A stretch of DNA of 64,000 nucleotides from JAFGVL01 sp963662245 (GTDB lineage: Bacteria; Bacteroidota; Bacteroidia; Bacteroidales; Paludibacteraceae): assembly GCA_963662245.2 (NCBI GenBank), contig CAXXVQ010000010.1, positions 1-64,000 of the forward strand, given 5' to 3'. Of this stretch, positions 1 through 9,987 are shown piece by piece. Below the pieces are notes generated by a model. That model was not told the origin of the DNA and did no database searches. It was given only the letters and a program-made list of their open reading frames with translations. The number at the start of each line of letters is the position of its first letter. The stretch's first letter is position 1. Both the position numbers and the translations under genes were made by a program.

Positions 1-963
1 ACGACTTGCATCGTAGGAGTGATTGGAGATGATGTGGAGAGGATTTGTAAACAGGTGGAGAATGAAAAAAACATCCCAATCATTCCTGTGCAAGCACCAG
101 GATTCCAAGGTTCTAAGAAAGATGGTTATAAGGTAGCATGCGAGGCTCTTTATACACTGGTAGGAACAGGAGATCGTCCTGCACAAGAATACAGTATTAA
201 TATTCTTGGTGACTTCAACCTTGCCGGAGAACTTTGGATTTTATTAGATTATTACAAACGCATGGGTATCCATGTAAATGCAACAATAACCGGCGATGGT
301 CGTGTGGATGATATCCGCAATGCACATAAAGCACAGTTAAATGTAGTGCAATGCTCAGGATCGATGATGTATTTGGCCAAATTGATGAAAGAAGAATATG
401 ATATTCCTCATATGAAGGTATCGTATTTTGGGATAGAGGATATGTCGGATGCATTATATGAAGTGGCAAAATTCTTCAAGAGCGAAGAGTTGATGATGCG
501 AGCGAAGGAATTAGTTCGCGAAGAATTTAGCCGCTTAATGCCTGCCTTACAATGGTATAGAGAACGCTTACAAGGTAAAAAAGCTGCTGTTTATGTAGGC
601 GGTGCGTTCAAAGCCATTTCGTTGATAAAAGCATTAAGATTACTTGGGATGGAAACTGTTTTAGTAGGTTCCCAAACAGGTTCAACAGAAGATTATGAGA
701 TCATCAAAAAAATTGCTGATGAAGGAACAATTATCGTTGACGATAGTAATCCTGTAGAACTTTCACATTTTGTGAAAGAAAAGAAAGCTGATCTCTTTAT
801 TGGTGGGGTAAAGGAAAGACCAATTGCATATAAAATTGGAATTGGATTCTGTGACCATAACCACGAAAGAAAAGAAGCTTTAGCAGGCTATGAAGGAATG
901 CTAAACTTCGCAAAAGAAGTTTATTCTTCAGCTTGTAGCCCAGTATGGCAGTTCACAAAATAA
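1..963 (+). CDS. nifE: Nitrogenase FeMo-cofactor scaffold protein NifE (3' part)
   Basis: The reading frame is open from base 1 (TTCIVG precedes the first GTG), so the gene starts outside the window; about 320 C-terminal residues are present. NifE pairs with NifN as the scaffold on which the NifB cofactor precursor matures to FeMo-co. Visible family landmarks are IPVQAPGFQGSK, ILGDFNLAGELW and the C-terminal GVKERPIAYKIGIGFCDHNH followed by the SSACSPVW tail, which is typical of NifE rather than NifD. A terminator follows, so nifN, its usual neighbour, is not co-transcribed from here; nifN lies 55 kb away. Confidence 0.95.
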   Translation, partial: TTCIVGVIGDDVERICKQVENEKNIPIIPVQAPGFQGSKKDGYKVACEALYTLVGTGDRPAQEYSINILGDFNLAGELWILLDYYKRMGIHVNATITGDGRVDDIRNAHKAQLNVVQCSGSMMYLAKLMKEEYDIPHMKVSYFGIEDMSDALYEVAKFFKSEELMMRAKELVREEFSRLMPALQWYRERLQGKKAAVYVGGAFKAISLIKALRLLGMETVLVGSQTGSTEDYEIIKKIADEGTIIVDDSNPVELSHFVKEKKADLFIGGVKERPIAYKIGIGFCDHNHERKEALAGYEGMLNFAKEVYSSACSPVWQFTK

Positions 964-1004
964 TTTGCCAATAAGAGTAATGTAAAAATGAGAATAATGA
1001 ATTT

Positions 1005-1056
1005 GAATTAGCACATTAGCATATTGAGAAATTGGCACATTAGTTAGCCCCCATGA
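1005..1056. repeat. Octamer-based intergenic repeat (ATTAGCAN units)
   Basis: Immediately after nifE there is a run of degenerate 8-bp units: ATTAGCAC, ATTAGCAT, ATTGAGAA, ATTGGCAC, ATTAGTTA. The same octamer, or its complement NTGCTAAT, recurs between modA and modB, between nifN and nifB, and between fdx and nifV. Function is unknown. Confidence 0.6.
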
Positions 1057-1073
1057 TTCAGTTTTATATATAG

Positions 1074-1110
1074 AAAAAGCACCAATGCAAGCGAGCAAAG
1101 GTGCTTTTTT
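1074..1110 (+). terminator. Rho-independent terminator after nifE
   Basis: AAAAAGCACC and GGTGCTTTTTT pair across a 16-nt loop and end in a T run. It lies 111 nt after the nifE stop and would end the upstream nif operon. Confidence 0.85.
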
Positions 1111-1255
1111 GTTTTGCATCCCTTCTAAATATTCTTAAAGAGGTTATACATTACACCTTTATAACAATCTAATTATTATATAATTACATAGGTATAATGA
1201 AGTTGTGTTAATAAAAGATTCTTTTTTTATATCTATTTATTTTCTTGAAAATCAA

Positions 1256-1263
1256 TATATTTG
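1256..1263 (+). promoter_or_regulatory. Putative Bacteroidota -7 element for the beta-helix operon
   Basis: TATATTTG matches the TAnnTTTG -7 consensus of the Bacteroidota primary sigma factor and lies 30 nt before the ATG at 1294. No clear TTTG at -33 was found, so the call is tentative. Confidence 0.4.
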
Positions 1264-1293
1264 AAAGCCGAAATTAACTAAAAATACAAAAAA

Positions 1294-2346
1294 ATGAAAA
1301 AAACAGTTTTACTCTTGTCAGCAATGCTGATGAGTGTCTTTGCTATTGGGCAAAAAAGGGTACTTCTACAAAATGGTGGAAGTAGCTCAGTATATAATAC
1401 AATAAATGCTGCATACAGTGCCGCAGTAGCTGGAGATACAATTTACATATCCGGAGGGAAATTCAATGAATCCATTTCTATAGATAAACCTAGTATAGTA
1501 ATATTAGGTGTAGGATATTTGGCAGATTCTGCCATTGCAACCGGTATTACTGAAATTCAAGGTAATGTAACATTGGGAGCAAATGCTGATAACGGGAAAC
1601 TCCAAGGGGTATATATTACCGGATATATAAGGGTGTATGATGTAGATCATTATGAAATATCCCGAAATATGGTTGATGGGGAAATCAGTATTAGATATGC
1701 ATCATTTGCCAACAGTCTGTTGATTGAGGAAAATGTATTAAAAATCGGTGTAACATCTTATGTTGGTGCATTGCACAATATCATACTTCAAAAAAATATT
1801 ATATATGGGAGTATTCAATATTTTGATGAATATTGTGTAATAAATAACAATGTGATATTACGAGCTAGCATTGGTGGCTGTTTACAGTATTACAGCAATG
1901 TTTTAGTGGAGAATAATGTTTTTTATTATACATATGATAACAATATTATATATGGTAGCTCTACAAATACAAACTTCTTTTCAAACAATATATTAGTTAC
2001 AAATACAAATTTCCAAACTACAGGTTATGGCAATGCCGTATTTACAAATAACAAATATGTTGCTCCTGCTGATATTAATAAAGTTTTTGTAAACTATGAT
2101 GAAACATTGGTTTATAACCCATCAAATGATTTTCATTTAAACCCTGATAGTGCATCCGTATGGCTAGGAACAGATGGAACTCCGATAGGCTTATACGGTA
2201 CGCAAGACGCTGCATTAACACCAACTCCATATAAGGAAAGTACACTTCCATTTAATCCTCATATCTCTGAGAAAAGCATTGCTAAGTATACAGATGCGAA
2301 TGGCAAACTTCAAGTTCATTTAAAAGCTAATTCACAACAAAAATAA
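1294..2346 (+). CDS. Secreted right-handed parallel beta-helix protein
   Basis: The 350-residue product begins with a signal peptide (MKKTVLLLSAMLMSVFAIGQ). The body has the AGDTIYISGGKFNESISI start typical of pectate-lyase-like beta-helix folds, then Asn-rich coils such as NNVIL, ENNVFYY and SNNILV. It ends with the linker-like stretch HISEKSIAKYTDANGKLQVHLKA, shared almost exactly with the next gene. No catalytic site is recognisable. It is the first gene of a three-gene operon with 19 and 12 nt spacings. Its role is probably extracellular or surface-associated; the substrate is unknown. Confidence 0.7.
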   Translation: MKKTVLLLSAMLMSVFAIGQKRVLLQNGGSSSVYNTINAAYSAAVAGDTIYISGGKFNESISIDKPSIVILGVGYLADSAIATGITEIQGNVTLGANADNGKLQGVYITGYIRVYDVDHYEISRNMVDGEISIRYASFANSLLIEENVLKIGVTSYVGALHNIILQKNIIYGSIQYFDEYCVINNNVILRASIGGCLQYYSNVLVENNVFYYTYDNNIIYGSSTNTNFFSNNILVTNTNFQTTGYGNAVFTNNKYVAPADINKVFVNYDETLVYNPSNDFHLNPDSASVWLGTDGTPIGLYGTQDAALTPTPYKESTLPFNPHISEKSIAKYTDANGKLQVHLKANSQQK

Positions 2347-2365
2347 TCTATCAAACACACTAATT

Positions 2366-3376
2366 ATGAAAAGGTTAAGTTTTATTATCATTGCTCTATT
2401 ATTTTCTTATATTGCTGCAAACGCACAAAATGACATCGCAGTTGTTCGTCCGGATACTACTGCATTTTTCTACAAAATAGCTGACGCTGTTACATATGCT
2501 CAAAGTGGAGATACAATTTACTTACCCGGCCGTTCATTTGTAGAGAGTATTACTATAACTAAAGAGCTACATATTATTGGTACCGGGCATTATATTGATT
2601 CAACACAAGCTTCGGGTAGAACAGCTCTTTATGGTACAATTACTTTTCAAAATGGCTCAGATAATACTTCTATTGAGGGCTTATTTATAAATAATGACAT
2701 CGTTATAAGTAATGGTCATGTTTCAAGTAATATTAGTATTCAAAGATGTAGTTTTTATAATCTTGGTTTTAACTATGGTGAAGTAACTGGTTTATTAATA
2801 TCAGAATGTATTCAGAGAGGAACTGTTATCAACGGAAACTCAAATCATAAAAATGTACTAATCGAGAAATGTATCATGAATGGAGAACTAAATCGATTTG
2901 AAAATGCAACTTTAGTAACCAATTGTATTTTTCTAAAATCAACTTCAGGTTATGGACCTATTTATTTATTGAAAAGTTCATATATCGAGAATTGTGTATT
3001 TGTTTCAACCGGCTACTTTGATAATTCATGTACCGGATGTACATATACTAATAACTTAATGGTAAGTTCATCAACAATTGCAACTTCAAATGCCGGATAT
3101 AATAATTTACAAGGAGTAAATGTTACAACAATTTTTGACACTTATAATACCGCAAACGCATTCTCTTATGATGACAATTATCATTTACAAACACGCACTG
3201 ATATCGGTTCATCGGGTTTAAATGTAAATAACCTTGGTTTGTATGATAACACATTGCCATACAAATCCTCAGCAGTGCCAGTAACACCTCATATCTCAAC
3301 TAAAACCATTGCTCGCGAAACAGACAGCAACGGAAAACTAAGCGTACAAATTAAAGCAATTGCACAACAACGATAA
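2366..3376 (+). CDS. Secreted beta-helix protein, paralogue of the preceding gene
   Basis: The 336-residue product has a signal peptide (MKRLSFIIIALLFSYIAANAQ), a beta-helix body (SGDTIYLPGRSFVESITI, then Asn-rich strands) and the C-terminal segment HISTKTIARETDSNGKLSVQ shared with the upstream protein. The two genes look like a tandem duplication that has diverged strongly in the helix coils while keeping both ends. Neither carries an obvious T9SS sorting domain, although the shared tail might serve as an attachment or export signal. Function is not known. Confidence 0.7.
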   Translation: MKRLSFIIIALLFSYIAANAQNDIAVVRPDTTAFFYKIADAVTYAQSGDTIYLPGRSFVESITITKELHIIGTGHYIDSTQASGRTALYGTITFQNGSDNTSIEGLFINNDIVISNGHVSSNISIQRCSFYNLGFNYGEVTGLLISECIQRGTVINGNSNHKNVLIEKCIMNGELNRFENATLVTNCIFLKSTSGYGPIYLLKSSYIENCVFVSTGYFDNSCTGCTYTNNLMVSSSTIATSNAGYNNLQGVNVTTIFDTYNTANAFSYDDNYHLQTRTDIGSSGLNVNNLGLYDNTLPYKSSAVPVTPHISTKTIARETDSNGKLSVQIKAIAQQR

Positions 3377-3388
3377 GAAACAGTAAAC

Positions 3389-5491
3389 ATGCGAAAAATT
3401 AAATATTCCATATTTCTATTCTTGTTGGGGGTAAATAGTCTTATCGCAACCAATATCGTTGGCTATGAATATTGGTTCAATAATACTATTGACAGTAAAG
3501 TAGGAGTGAGCGTCAGTCCTACAGAGCAGCTTTCTGTTGATGAACTAATTGCAACTGACGGATTACCAGCCGGAGTACATGCCATTAACTTCAGGTTCTT
3601 GGATGATAGCGCCCGTTGGAGTTCAGTTGATGCATCACTGTTTATCAAAAGACTGAATTTACCCGCAACTGGAACGAATAAGATTGAGAAAGGATATTGG
3701 TGGTTTGACAGCGACTTTGCAAACAAGCAAGAAATGTCATTTACTCCAAACACGGTACTCATTATAGATGAGCTTATTGCTACATCTACACTCCCTAATG
3801 GTATTCATTCTATTAATTGTACATTTATCGATAGTAGAGGAATATATGCACCAGTAAGCAGTTTCTTGTTTATAAAAAGAGCATTAAACCCTTCTGCCGG
3901 TAGTAACACAATTACTAAATGTCAATATTGGATTGATAATAATATTGCTAATACCTCAGAGATATCTTTATCAGCAGGTGAAATTGTGGCTGTAAATGAT
4001 TTAATAAACACATCTGCATTACCTACAGGGATTCACTCTATAAACTTTCGTTTTCAGGATGCGAATGGCGTTTGGAGCTCGATAACTAGTTCTTTGTTTA
4101 AAAGAATGTCTCTTCGTGCATACGGCTCAACTCCAAATATTGTTGCTTGTGAATACTGGTTTGACAATGGCTTTGATACTCGTCAACAAATACCAATATC
4201 AGCAGACACTGTAGTAAATGTTGATGAATTGATAAATGTGCAACTGCCAGTTGGAGTTCACTCGTTAAATGTCCGTTTTCAGGATGCGAACGGAGTATGG
4301 AGTTCAGTATCAATGAGCCTTATTCGTAAGTTTGCCGTGATTTCAACGAACCCTAATTATATCACAGCATATCGCTACTGGGTAGATGATGAAGTTAGTT
4401 CGGCAAATATGATAATTTTACCCGCTCCGGTTAACCCAATGGATTTAACTACGGAAATAGATATGTCTGCATACTCTGTTGATGAGCACTTATTCCATAT
4501 GCAATTTAGAGACACTAGAGGAGCATGGAGTTCTGTTACTACCGATTCTGTAAGTCGCGAGTCATATTTATCTTCTCAGTTCTCGGTAGCAAATACACCT
4601 GCATGTGACACCGTTAAAGTAAGCTTTACAAACTTGAGTAAAGATGCAGATAGTTTGATTTGGAGTTTTGGTGATGGTACATATTCGTATGATACTAACC
4701 CAACACATGTTTATACAACATCCGGAAACTATAGTGTTCAGTTAATTGCAAGAGATACAATATTGCATATTGACAGTACGCTCACAGTAAATGTCCCTGT
4801 AACAGTTTATAGCTCACCGGTCATTAACTTAGGTTCAGATAAAACTATCTGTGATTATGATTCTGTACAACTTATGGTTAATGACGAATATCAGACTTAT
4901 ATGTGGAATGGCATATCCGGTGATTCATCTATCTATAGCAAAGGAGGAACCCATATTTTGGAAGTAACAGATATAAATGGTTGTAAAGCTTTAGATACTG
5001 TAATTGTAGAGCTTTTTGTAAGACCAACAACCCCTGTTATTGTGAAAGAAGGGGATAGTTTGACAACAAATCCAATTACAGAAGGAACCTTACAATGGTA
5101 TAAGGATAACTCTGCTATTAATGATGCTGATTCTACAGTATATAAACCAATAGAAACAGCTAGTTACCATGTAGCTGTTAACTCAAATGATGGTTGTTAT
5201 ACCATAAACTCAAACATTATTAATGTAGTAATCTCTGCAATAATGGAAACGGGCATTGCAAATATTACTTTGTATCCTAACCCAACTGTTGATAAGCTAT
5301 ATTTCTCACATAATCTGTATGGTGCTTATAGCCTTCATGTTTATGATGTAGAAGGGCAGAGGTTGATTAACTTCAGACAAAATACTCAATCTGGTAGCAT
5401 TGATGTGTCTGACTTAAATAAAGGTGTGTATGTACTCGTATTTGAACAAAATGGACAAGTGAAACACATGCAACGATTTATCAAAAAATAG
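3389..5491 (+). CDS. T9SS-exported repeat and PKD-domain surface protein
   Basis: The 700-residue product has an N-terminal signal peptide and five tandem repeats of about 75 residues (roughly 25-390). Each repeat has the pattern YWxD...VDELI...LPxGxHSxNxRFxDxxGxWSSV. A PKD domain follows (SLIWSFGDGTYSYDTNPTHVY, about 395-470), then Ig-like segments, and a T9SS type A sorting domain from about residue 625 (LYPNPTVDKLYF ... GVYVLVFEQNGQVKHMQRFI KK). It should be exported through the outer membrane and attached to or released from the surface. It ends the operon with the two beta-helix proteins, which suggests a joint surface structure. Confidence 0.8.
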   Translation: MRKIKYSIFLFLLGVNSLIATNIVGYEYWFNNTIDSKVGVSVSPTEQLSVDELIATDGLPAGVHAINFRFLDDSARWSSVDASLFIKRLNLPATGTNKIEKGYWWFDSDFANKQEMSFTPNTVLIIDELIATSTLPNGIHSINCTFIDSRGIYAPVSSFLFIKRALNPSAGSNTITKCQYWIDNNIANTSEISLSAGEIVAVNDLINTSALPTGIHSINFRFQDANGVWSSITSSLFKRMSLRAYGSTPNIVACEYWFDNGFDTRQQIPISADTVVNVDELINVQLPVGVHSLNVRFQDANGVWSSVSMSLIRKFAVISTNPNYITAYRYWVDDEVSSANMIILPAPVNPMDLTTEIDMSAYSVDEHLFHMQFRDTRGAWSSVTTDSVSRESYLSSQFSVANTPACDTVKVSFTNLSKDADSLIWSFGDGTYSYDTNPTHVYTTSGNYSVQLIARDTILHIDSTLTVNVPVTVYSSPVINLGSDKTICDYDSVQLMVNDEYQTYMWNGISGDSSIYSKGGTHILEVTDINGCKALDTVIVELFVRPTTPVIVKEGDSLTTNPITEGTLQWYKDNSAINDADSTVYKPIETASYHVAVNSNDGCYTINSNIINVVISAIMETGIANITLYPNPTVDKLYFSHNLYGAYSLHVYDVEGQRLINFRQNTQSGSIDVSDLNKGVYVLVFEQNGQVKHMQRFIKK

Positions 5492-5510
5492 TGTTGAATC
5501 TTTATAAATA

Positions 5511-5545
5511 AAAGGCCCCATCGAATCTTTCGGTGGGGCCTTTTT
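5511..5545 (+). terminator. Rho-independent terminator after the surface-protein operon
   Basis: AAAGGCCCCA and TGGGGCCTTTTT pair across a 13-nt loop. It sits between convergent genes and could act on both strands. Confidence 0.9.
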
Positions 5546-5563
5546 GCTTATTTTGGGAACTGA

Positions 5564-5908
5564 TTAACTTTCGTAATCATCATAATAATAATTCATAATG
5601 TGTTTCTTCTGATGCTCTTGTACAGCATTTATAAAACCGAAGATAATACCAATTCCTGCAAATATGTAAAGGACTGTAAATACCTTACCAAAATCGGTTT
5701 GAGGAGAAAGATCTCCATAGCCGACAGTAGTTAGGGTAGTAGCAGAAAAGTAAAATGCATCAATCCAGCCAAAACCTTCTACATAATGATAAAATACTGT
5801 TCCAACCATAAGTGTTGTAACACAAGCTATGGATAAAGCTCGATAAATTTTATCTTCAAAAAAAGTAACAGTATTTCTTATGATTCTATTTTTTATGAAT
5901 TTTCTCAT
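5564..5908 (-). CDS. Small two-transmembrane potassium channel
   Basis: The 114-residue protein has two hydrophobic helices (ALSIACVTTLMVGTVFY and VFTVLYIFAGIGIIFGFI) flanking a pore loop with the K+ selectivity filter TTVGYGDLSP. This is the Ion_trans_2 minimal pore architecture. There is no cytoplasmic RCK/TrkA-N domain, only a short acidic/Tyr-rich tail. It would act as a homotetramer in the inner membrane. It appears monocistronic and convergent to the upstream operon. Confidence 0.85.
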   Translation of the reverse strand: MRKFIKNRIIRNTVTFFEDKIYRALSIACVTTLMVGTVFYHYVEGFGWIDAFYFSATTLTTVGYGDLSPQTDFGKVFTVLYIFAGIGIIFGFINAVQEHQKKHIMNYYYDDYES

Positions 5909-6010
5909 AAAGAATTATTTTGAGGATTTTTGTCAATCTGTTTTCGGCGTTAAGATACATAAAAAACTAAATTGTAACCAAAGTTTAAAATGCATAAATA
6001 TTAATAATAG

Positions 6011-6044
6011 AAAAGCCCTCTATATTTATTATAAAGGGCTTTTT
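6011..6044 (-). terminator. Terminator for the 964-residue T9SS gene
   Basis: AAAAGCCCT and AAGGGCTTTT form a hairpin between the K+ channel start and the stop codon at 6066. Read on the minus strand it ends in a T run. Confidence 0.75.
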
Positions 6045-6065
6045 AAAATTTACATGGCAAATATT

Positions 6066-8960
6066 CTATCTGACAATAATTTTAGTAGAGTATTCGCAGG
6101 TTCTTCCTTTTATTCTTAATATGTAACTACCATTAGGTAATGTCTTTTTTAGAGATATATTTAGAGCGTGAACTCCAGCCTCTAATAATCCAAAATCAGC
6201 TATAAATACTTGTTTACCTGACAAGTCTGTAATTAATAGATTTATTTGATCTGAGTTCTGTAAATTGAATAATACAGATGCATTATCAATAACCGGATTT
6301 GGACTTACAGAAACTGAACTTATTTTAGCATTATCCGATCCACCTACAGTTGCATATTTGTATATTGTATTTTTACCTAAATCAATTGCAAAATTTACAT
6401 TTGAAACTATTTCTCCATCTTGAATAGTCACATTGTAGCTTTCTGTTTGAGTAAATCCGATTCGTTCAAATAAGATTCCGTATGTTCCTGAAGGCAAGTT
6501 CCTGAAAGAGAAAGCTCCACTTGTATCCGGAGTTGTAGAAGCAATGATATTGCCGTAACTATCAGTTAAATAAATATTTACACTATAATTAGTGGTTGTA
6601 TTTGCACTTCTCATTGTTAATAATTCACCCACCGTTCCGGAAATAACCGCCTGACCGGTCATAATTACTGTAGAATTTTTTGATGCCAACAAGAAATTAA
6701 TCGTAGTATCTGTTTCACAAGAAATATTAATTGGAGTGGTAGATAACCAACTTGTTGAACCATCATGATAAGTATCTACAAAAGGATTTTCACCACTAAA
6801 ACTATAACTTACAAAATGTGCTTTCAATAAGTATTCGCCGGCTGTAAGTGAGTCAAAGGTAGCAAACTGAGGAAGATTCTTAGTTTGATACAAGTCATAA
6901 TTGCCATTGTCATTTTTCTTGTATAACTGACCCTGAACATCATTGCTTCCAGTCATTCCTCCTTGCAAGAAAGAAGCATTGATTTTACCGTATCCAAATT
7001 GAACATTAACAGAATCAAGTGTTATGCAAGCTCCATTGCTAATGTGTACATAATATGTTCCGGCTTGAGTTATTTTTCTAATGTTTTCATGAGTTTCACC
7101 TTCAAGAAGGCTCCATAGGTAAGTGTTTTCAGGCGAACCTGCATTTACGCTTACTGTATCTCCTAAACAGCCATGTACAATACCTTTAGGAAGAATCATT
7201 GGTGCCGGCTCTTTTACACTTATGTTAATTGTATCCTTAATGCTGCCTAATGTATTTGTCAGTGTAACTATATACTCCCCGCTATTTTTCACTACAATTG
7301 ATGAACTTGTTTCTCCTGTATTCCAGCTATATGACATACCAATACCTGCTTTAGGTTTAAGAGTTACTGAATCTCCCTGACAAATTGTTTTATCATCACC
7401 TAATGCGTTTTTTGTAAGAGCTTCATCTGCAAATTCAATAGTGAATTTTGTGATACTACCCTCAAAACTTGTAAAGTTCAAAGAGTCCAGTTTCTTTTCT
7501 AGGGTGTTTGATAATTGGAAGAATCGGCTTGAAAGTCCATATTCTCCGCCAATTCCTGGATAAATTGTGTTTTCAAAATATCGATAATCAACTGTATCAT
7601 TTTGAGCTTTAATTATTGCCATAACCGGACAATTATTTCCAGTCATAAGACCTTTTATTGTATATATTGTAGAATCAAACGCAGATAAATCTACTTGTAA
7701 TCCTTTTAGAGCAGGATATGAAATTAATGCAGCTATAGAATCTTCATTAAAAGTTATTGTATCACCGTCAAATAAATTGTATTCACGATGTAGCTTCATT
7801 GGTATATCTTTTATTTTAAAATCAAAATAACCAACGGTATGCATTGCTGTATCTCCATAAACATCAACTTTTTCTTGGTTATTTGTAACCCATTTAAGGT
7901 TTTCTTTTTTATCTGTTTCAAAATTGATGTTTAATGTGTTTCTAATTGCTGCTGTAGAGAATGGAATAACAATGTCATCATCTTTTGGCCAAGGGTTATT
8001 ATTCTCATCTGTTAAAAAACCAACAGGAATAGTTAGAATATACTTGCTTGATGGCGATAAATACGACTCTAAATCAAAGCTAACTTCGTTTTTATATACT
8101 TGAATTTTACTTACTGAAATGCCAACAGTAAAGTTATTTGCAGGGCACTGAAGAGTAAGTCCTGATTTTACTTCTACTGTTTCATTAAATGTGAAAGAAG
8201 CAACTGAGATTAAAGAAATTCCTGTTTGATTCTCAACCGGAAAGCTTTTTTCAAGCTCCGGAGAAACTGAATCAGGTGCTAATATCGAAAAATTACCTGA
8301 TTGAGAATAGGTGCTTGAACCATACTTGTTGTAATTAGAGTTATAACTAAGATTTTTACGAGTTAAATATGGAGAACCGCTTTGATTCCCTCTATATTTA
8401 TAATCTCTTGCTACTTTTTGGCTAACTTCGAAGTACAATGAATCCATTTCGACTACAGTAAAGTCAGTTTTTGATAAACCCGGAGGAATATCAGAATATC
8501 CGGAGTAGGAGCCTTCATAATTTTTTTCGCGCATCCAACCAAAGGTAGTTACGAAAGTGGTGTCATTTGATGATGATACTTGAAATACAGTAATGTGTTC
8601 ACCTATATAACCTGTTGTATAAAGCTTTATGGAACTTGAACTTCCCGCTGTTTTAACAAAGTTGGAATTGTTATAGGTAGGAATAATTGTTCCTGCGGTT
8701 ATGTTTTCAGGAGCTGTAAATTTATAAATTCCATCAGAACCCGTTGAAGTGTCAAAACCACCGAGAGATTGTTTATAGAAATAATCAGTGAAGAAAAATT
8801 CTGTACCGGCTTGAATATCTACTAAAGGTACGAAGTCAATGCAATGACTGGTATAATTTACCTGTGCGATAGCAATATCACCGGCTTTTAAGACCGTTTG
8901 GGACTGAACTATTGAGACATAACTCAATAATAATACAAGATTGATAAATAGTTTTTTCAT
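6066..8960 (-). CDS. Large T9SS-secreted multidomain protein with Ig-like domains
   Basis: The 964-residue protein starts with a signal peptide (MKKLFINLVLLLSYVSIVQS). An N-terminal domain (GDIAIAQVNY..., about 25-225) resembles those seen in secreted nuclease-associated or lamin-tail-like proteins. It is followed by a Big_5/SbsA-like Ig domain (about 230-330), two PKD/Ig-type segments (GDDKTICQGDSVTLKP, YSWNTGE), a carboxypeptidase-regulatory-like beta-sandwich (FSFRNLPSGTYGILFERIGF) and a C-terminal T9SS domain (VSPNPVIDN ... GSYILRIKG). No catalytic motif is recognised. It is probably a cell-surface or adhesive protein and appears monocistronic. Confidence 0.75.
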   Translation of the reverse strand: MKKLFINLVLLLSYVSIVQSQTVLKAGDIAIAQVNYTSHCIDFVPLVDIQAGTEFFFTDYFYKQSLGGFDTSTGSDGIYKFTAPENITAGTIIPTYNNSNFVKTAGSSSSIKLYTTGYIGEHITVFQVSSSNDTTFVTTFGWMREKNYEGSYSGYSDIPPGLSKTDFTVVEMDSLYFEVSQKVARDYKYRGNQSGSPYLTRKNLSYNSNYNKYGSSTYSQSGNFSILAPDSVSPELEKSFPVENQTGISLISVASFTFNETVEVKSGLTLQCPANNFTVGISVSKIQVYKNEVSFDLESYLSPSSKYILTIPVGFLTDENNNPWPKDDDIVIPFSTAAIRNTLNINFETDKKENLKWVTNNQEKVDVYGDTAMHTVGYFDFKIKDIPMKLHREYNLFDGDTITFNEDSIAALISYPALKGLQVDLSAFDSTIYTIKGLMTGNNCPVMAIIKAQNDTVDYRYFENTIYPGIGGEYGLSSRFFQLSNTLEKKLDSLNFTSFEGSITKFTIEFADEALTKNALGDDKTICQGDSVTLKPKAGIGMSYSWNTGETSSSIVVKNSGEYIVTLTNTLGSIKDTINISVKEPAPMILPKGIVHGCLGDTVSVNAGSPENTYLWSLLEGETHENIRKITQAGTYYVHISNGACITLDSVNVQFGYGKINASFLQGGMTGSNDVQGQLYKKNDNGNYDLYQTKNLPQFATFDSLTAGEYLLKAHFVSYSFSGENPFVDTYHDGSTSWLSTTPINISCETDTTINFLLASKNSTVIMTGQAVISGTVGELLTMRSANTTTNYSVNIYLTDSYGNIIASTTPDTSGAFSFRNLPSGTYGILFERIGFTQTESYNVTIQDGEIVSNVNFAIDLGKNTIYKYATVGGSDNAKISSVSVSPNPVIDNASVLFNLQNSDQINLLITDLSGKQVFIADFGLLEAGVHALNISLKKTLPNGSYILRIKGRTCEYSTKIIVR

Positions 8961-9064
8961 GTTTTTATATGTGTTTAAAATTAAATTTTAGGCAGAATTT
9001 TAACACACAAAGAAAACATGATATGCAAAGAGAGTGCTGTAAAAAACCGCCAAAAGAATGTTTG

Positions 9065-9880
9065 TCAAGAAATTAATTTCTTTGCAAAATCATTTTTAAG
9101 TGCAAGATAATCAATAGGTTTTACTGATGTGAATTTAATGAAATCCTTTTGAAAATGGGAGTAATCATAATAATACCCTTCCAAAACCATATCATTCCAT
9201 TTTAAATCTGGATTCTGATACATTAATCCCAAAATATATTTATGTCTGAGAATTTGACAAAATGTTTTTGGATTTACACCTATTCGCTCCATAAAATAAC
9301 GCAAAAAGGATCTATCAGAAACTTTATCTATAATAAGTTCATAAGGATTTATCAATCCATTATTTTCTACAATTTTATCAACAATTGAATCTAAATAATC
9401 ATTAGCTTGTATAGGCTTTTGGTATTTAAGAAGTAGTGATTCGAGTTCTATTATTGTGTTTTCATTAACACCACTTATAATTAGCTGATCTTCAATGTGA
9501 CTCAGTTCACTTTTTGAAAAAACCATATTTGCAGGAATTCCAGTATTTTTTAGTGACTTAGGCGATATACCAAGCAAGTTATAAAGCCCATATGGTTTAA
9601 AATTGATTCCCAATAATTTCGTGCCTGGTTCAGGTTGAAGTAAAATGTGCTTGGTTACTTGACCAATAATCATTGATTCGCAAGTATATTGCTCGTGATT
9701 ATAATAATTTCCTTTTTGACCATAATGTATAAGCCATACAGGATGACCTAAAGGTGGAACTGTAACATTACCTTCTTTAGATATATCTGGTTCAAAATCA
9801 AAAACAAAATAGCTGTCAATATACCTATTCAATAATGAATTGAGGGGAAATAGGATTGTTCTATTAGTTTTCATGTTCAA
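9065..9880 (-). CDS. AraC-family transcriptional regulator
   Basis: The 271-residue protein has an N-terminal sensor-like region (LNSLLNRYIDSYFVFDFEP, cupin-like DUF6597 type). The C-terminal AraC/XylS double helix-turn-helix has the expected second-helix signature YYDYSHFQKDFIKFTSVKPIDY (about 235-256). The first helix is in DRSFLRYFMERIGVNPKTF. The upstream and downstream genes are spaced apart, so its target is not evident. Confident at family level only. Confidence 0.85.
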   Translation of the reverse strand: MNMKTNRTILFPLNSLLNRYIDSYFVFDFEPDISKEGNVTVPPLGHPVWLIHYGQKGNYYNHEQYTCESMIIGQVTKHILLQPEPGTKLLGINFKPYGLYNLLGISPKSLKNTGIPANMVFSKSELSHIEDQLIISGVNENTIIELESLLLKYQKPIQANDYLDSIVDKIVENNGLINPYELIIDKVSDRSFLRYFMERIGVNPKTFCQILRHKYILGLMYQNPDLKWNDMVLEGYYYDYSHFQKDFIKFTSVKPIDYLALKNDFAKKLIS

Positions 9881-9931
9881 TAAAAATAAGTGAATGTAAA
9901 GATATATTTTAACTATACATATTGGTTATAA

Positions 9932-9968
9932 AAAAACTCCAAAACTTAATGTAAGCTTGGAGTTTTTA
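9932..9968 (-). terminator. Terminator after the GNAT gene
   Basis: AAAAACTCCAA and TTGGAGTTTTT form a stem just past the stop codon at 9988 on the minus strand. Confidence 0.8.
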
Positions 9969-9987
9969 AATATTCTAGAATATACAG

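Noticed and set aside
5880..6119. 79-codon plus-strand ORF
   Set aside because: It overlaps the K+ channel start, a terminator and the end of the T9SS gene, has no domain and low-complexity AT-rich codons.
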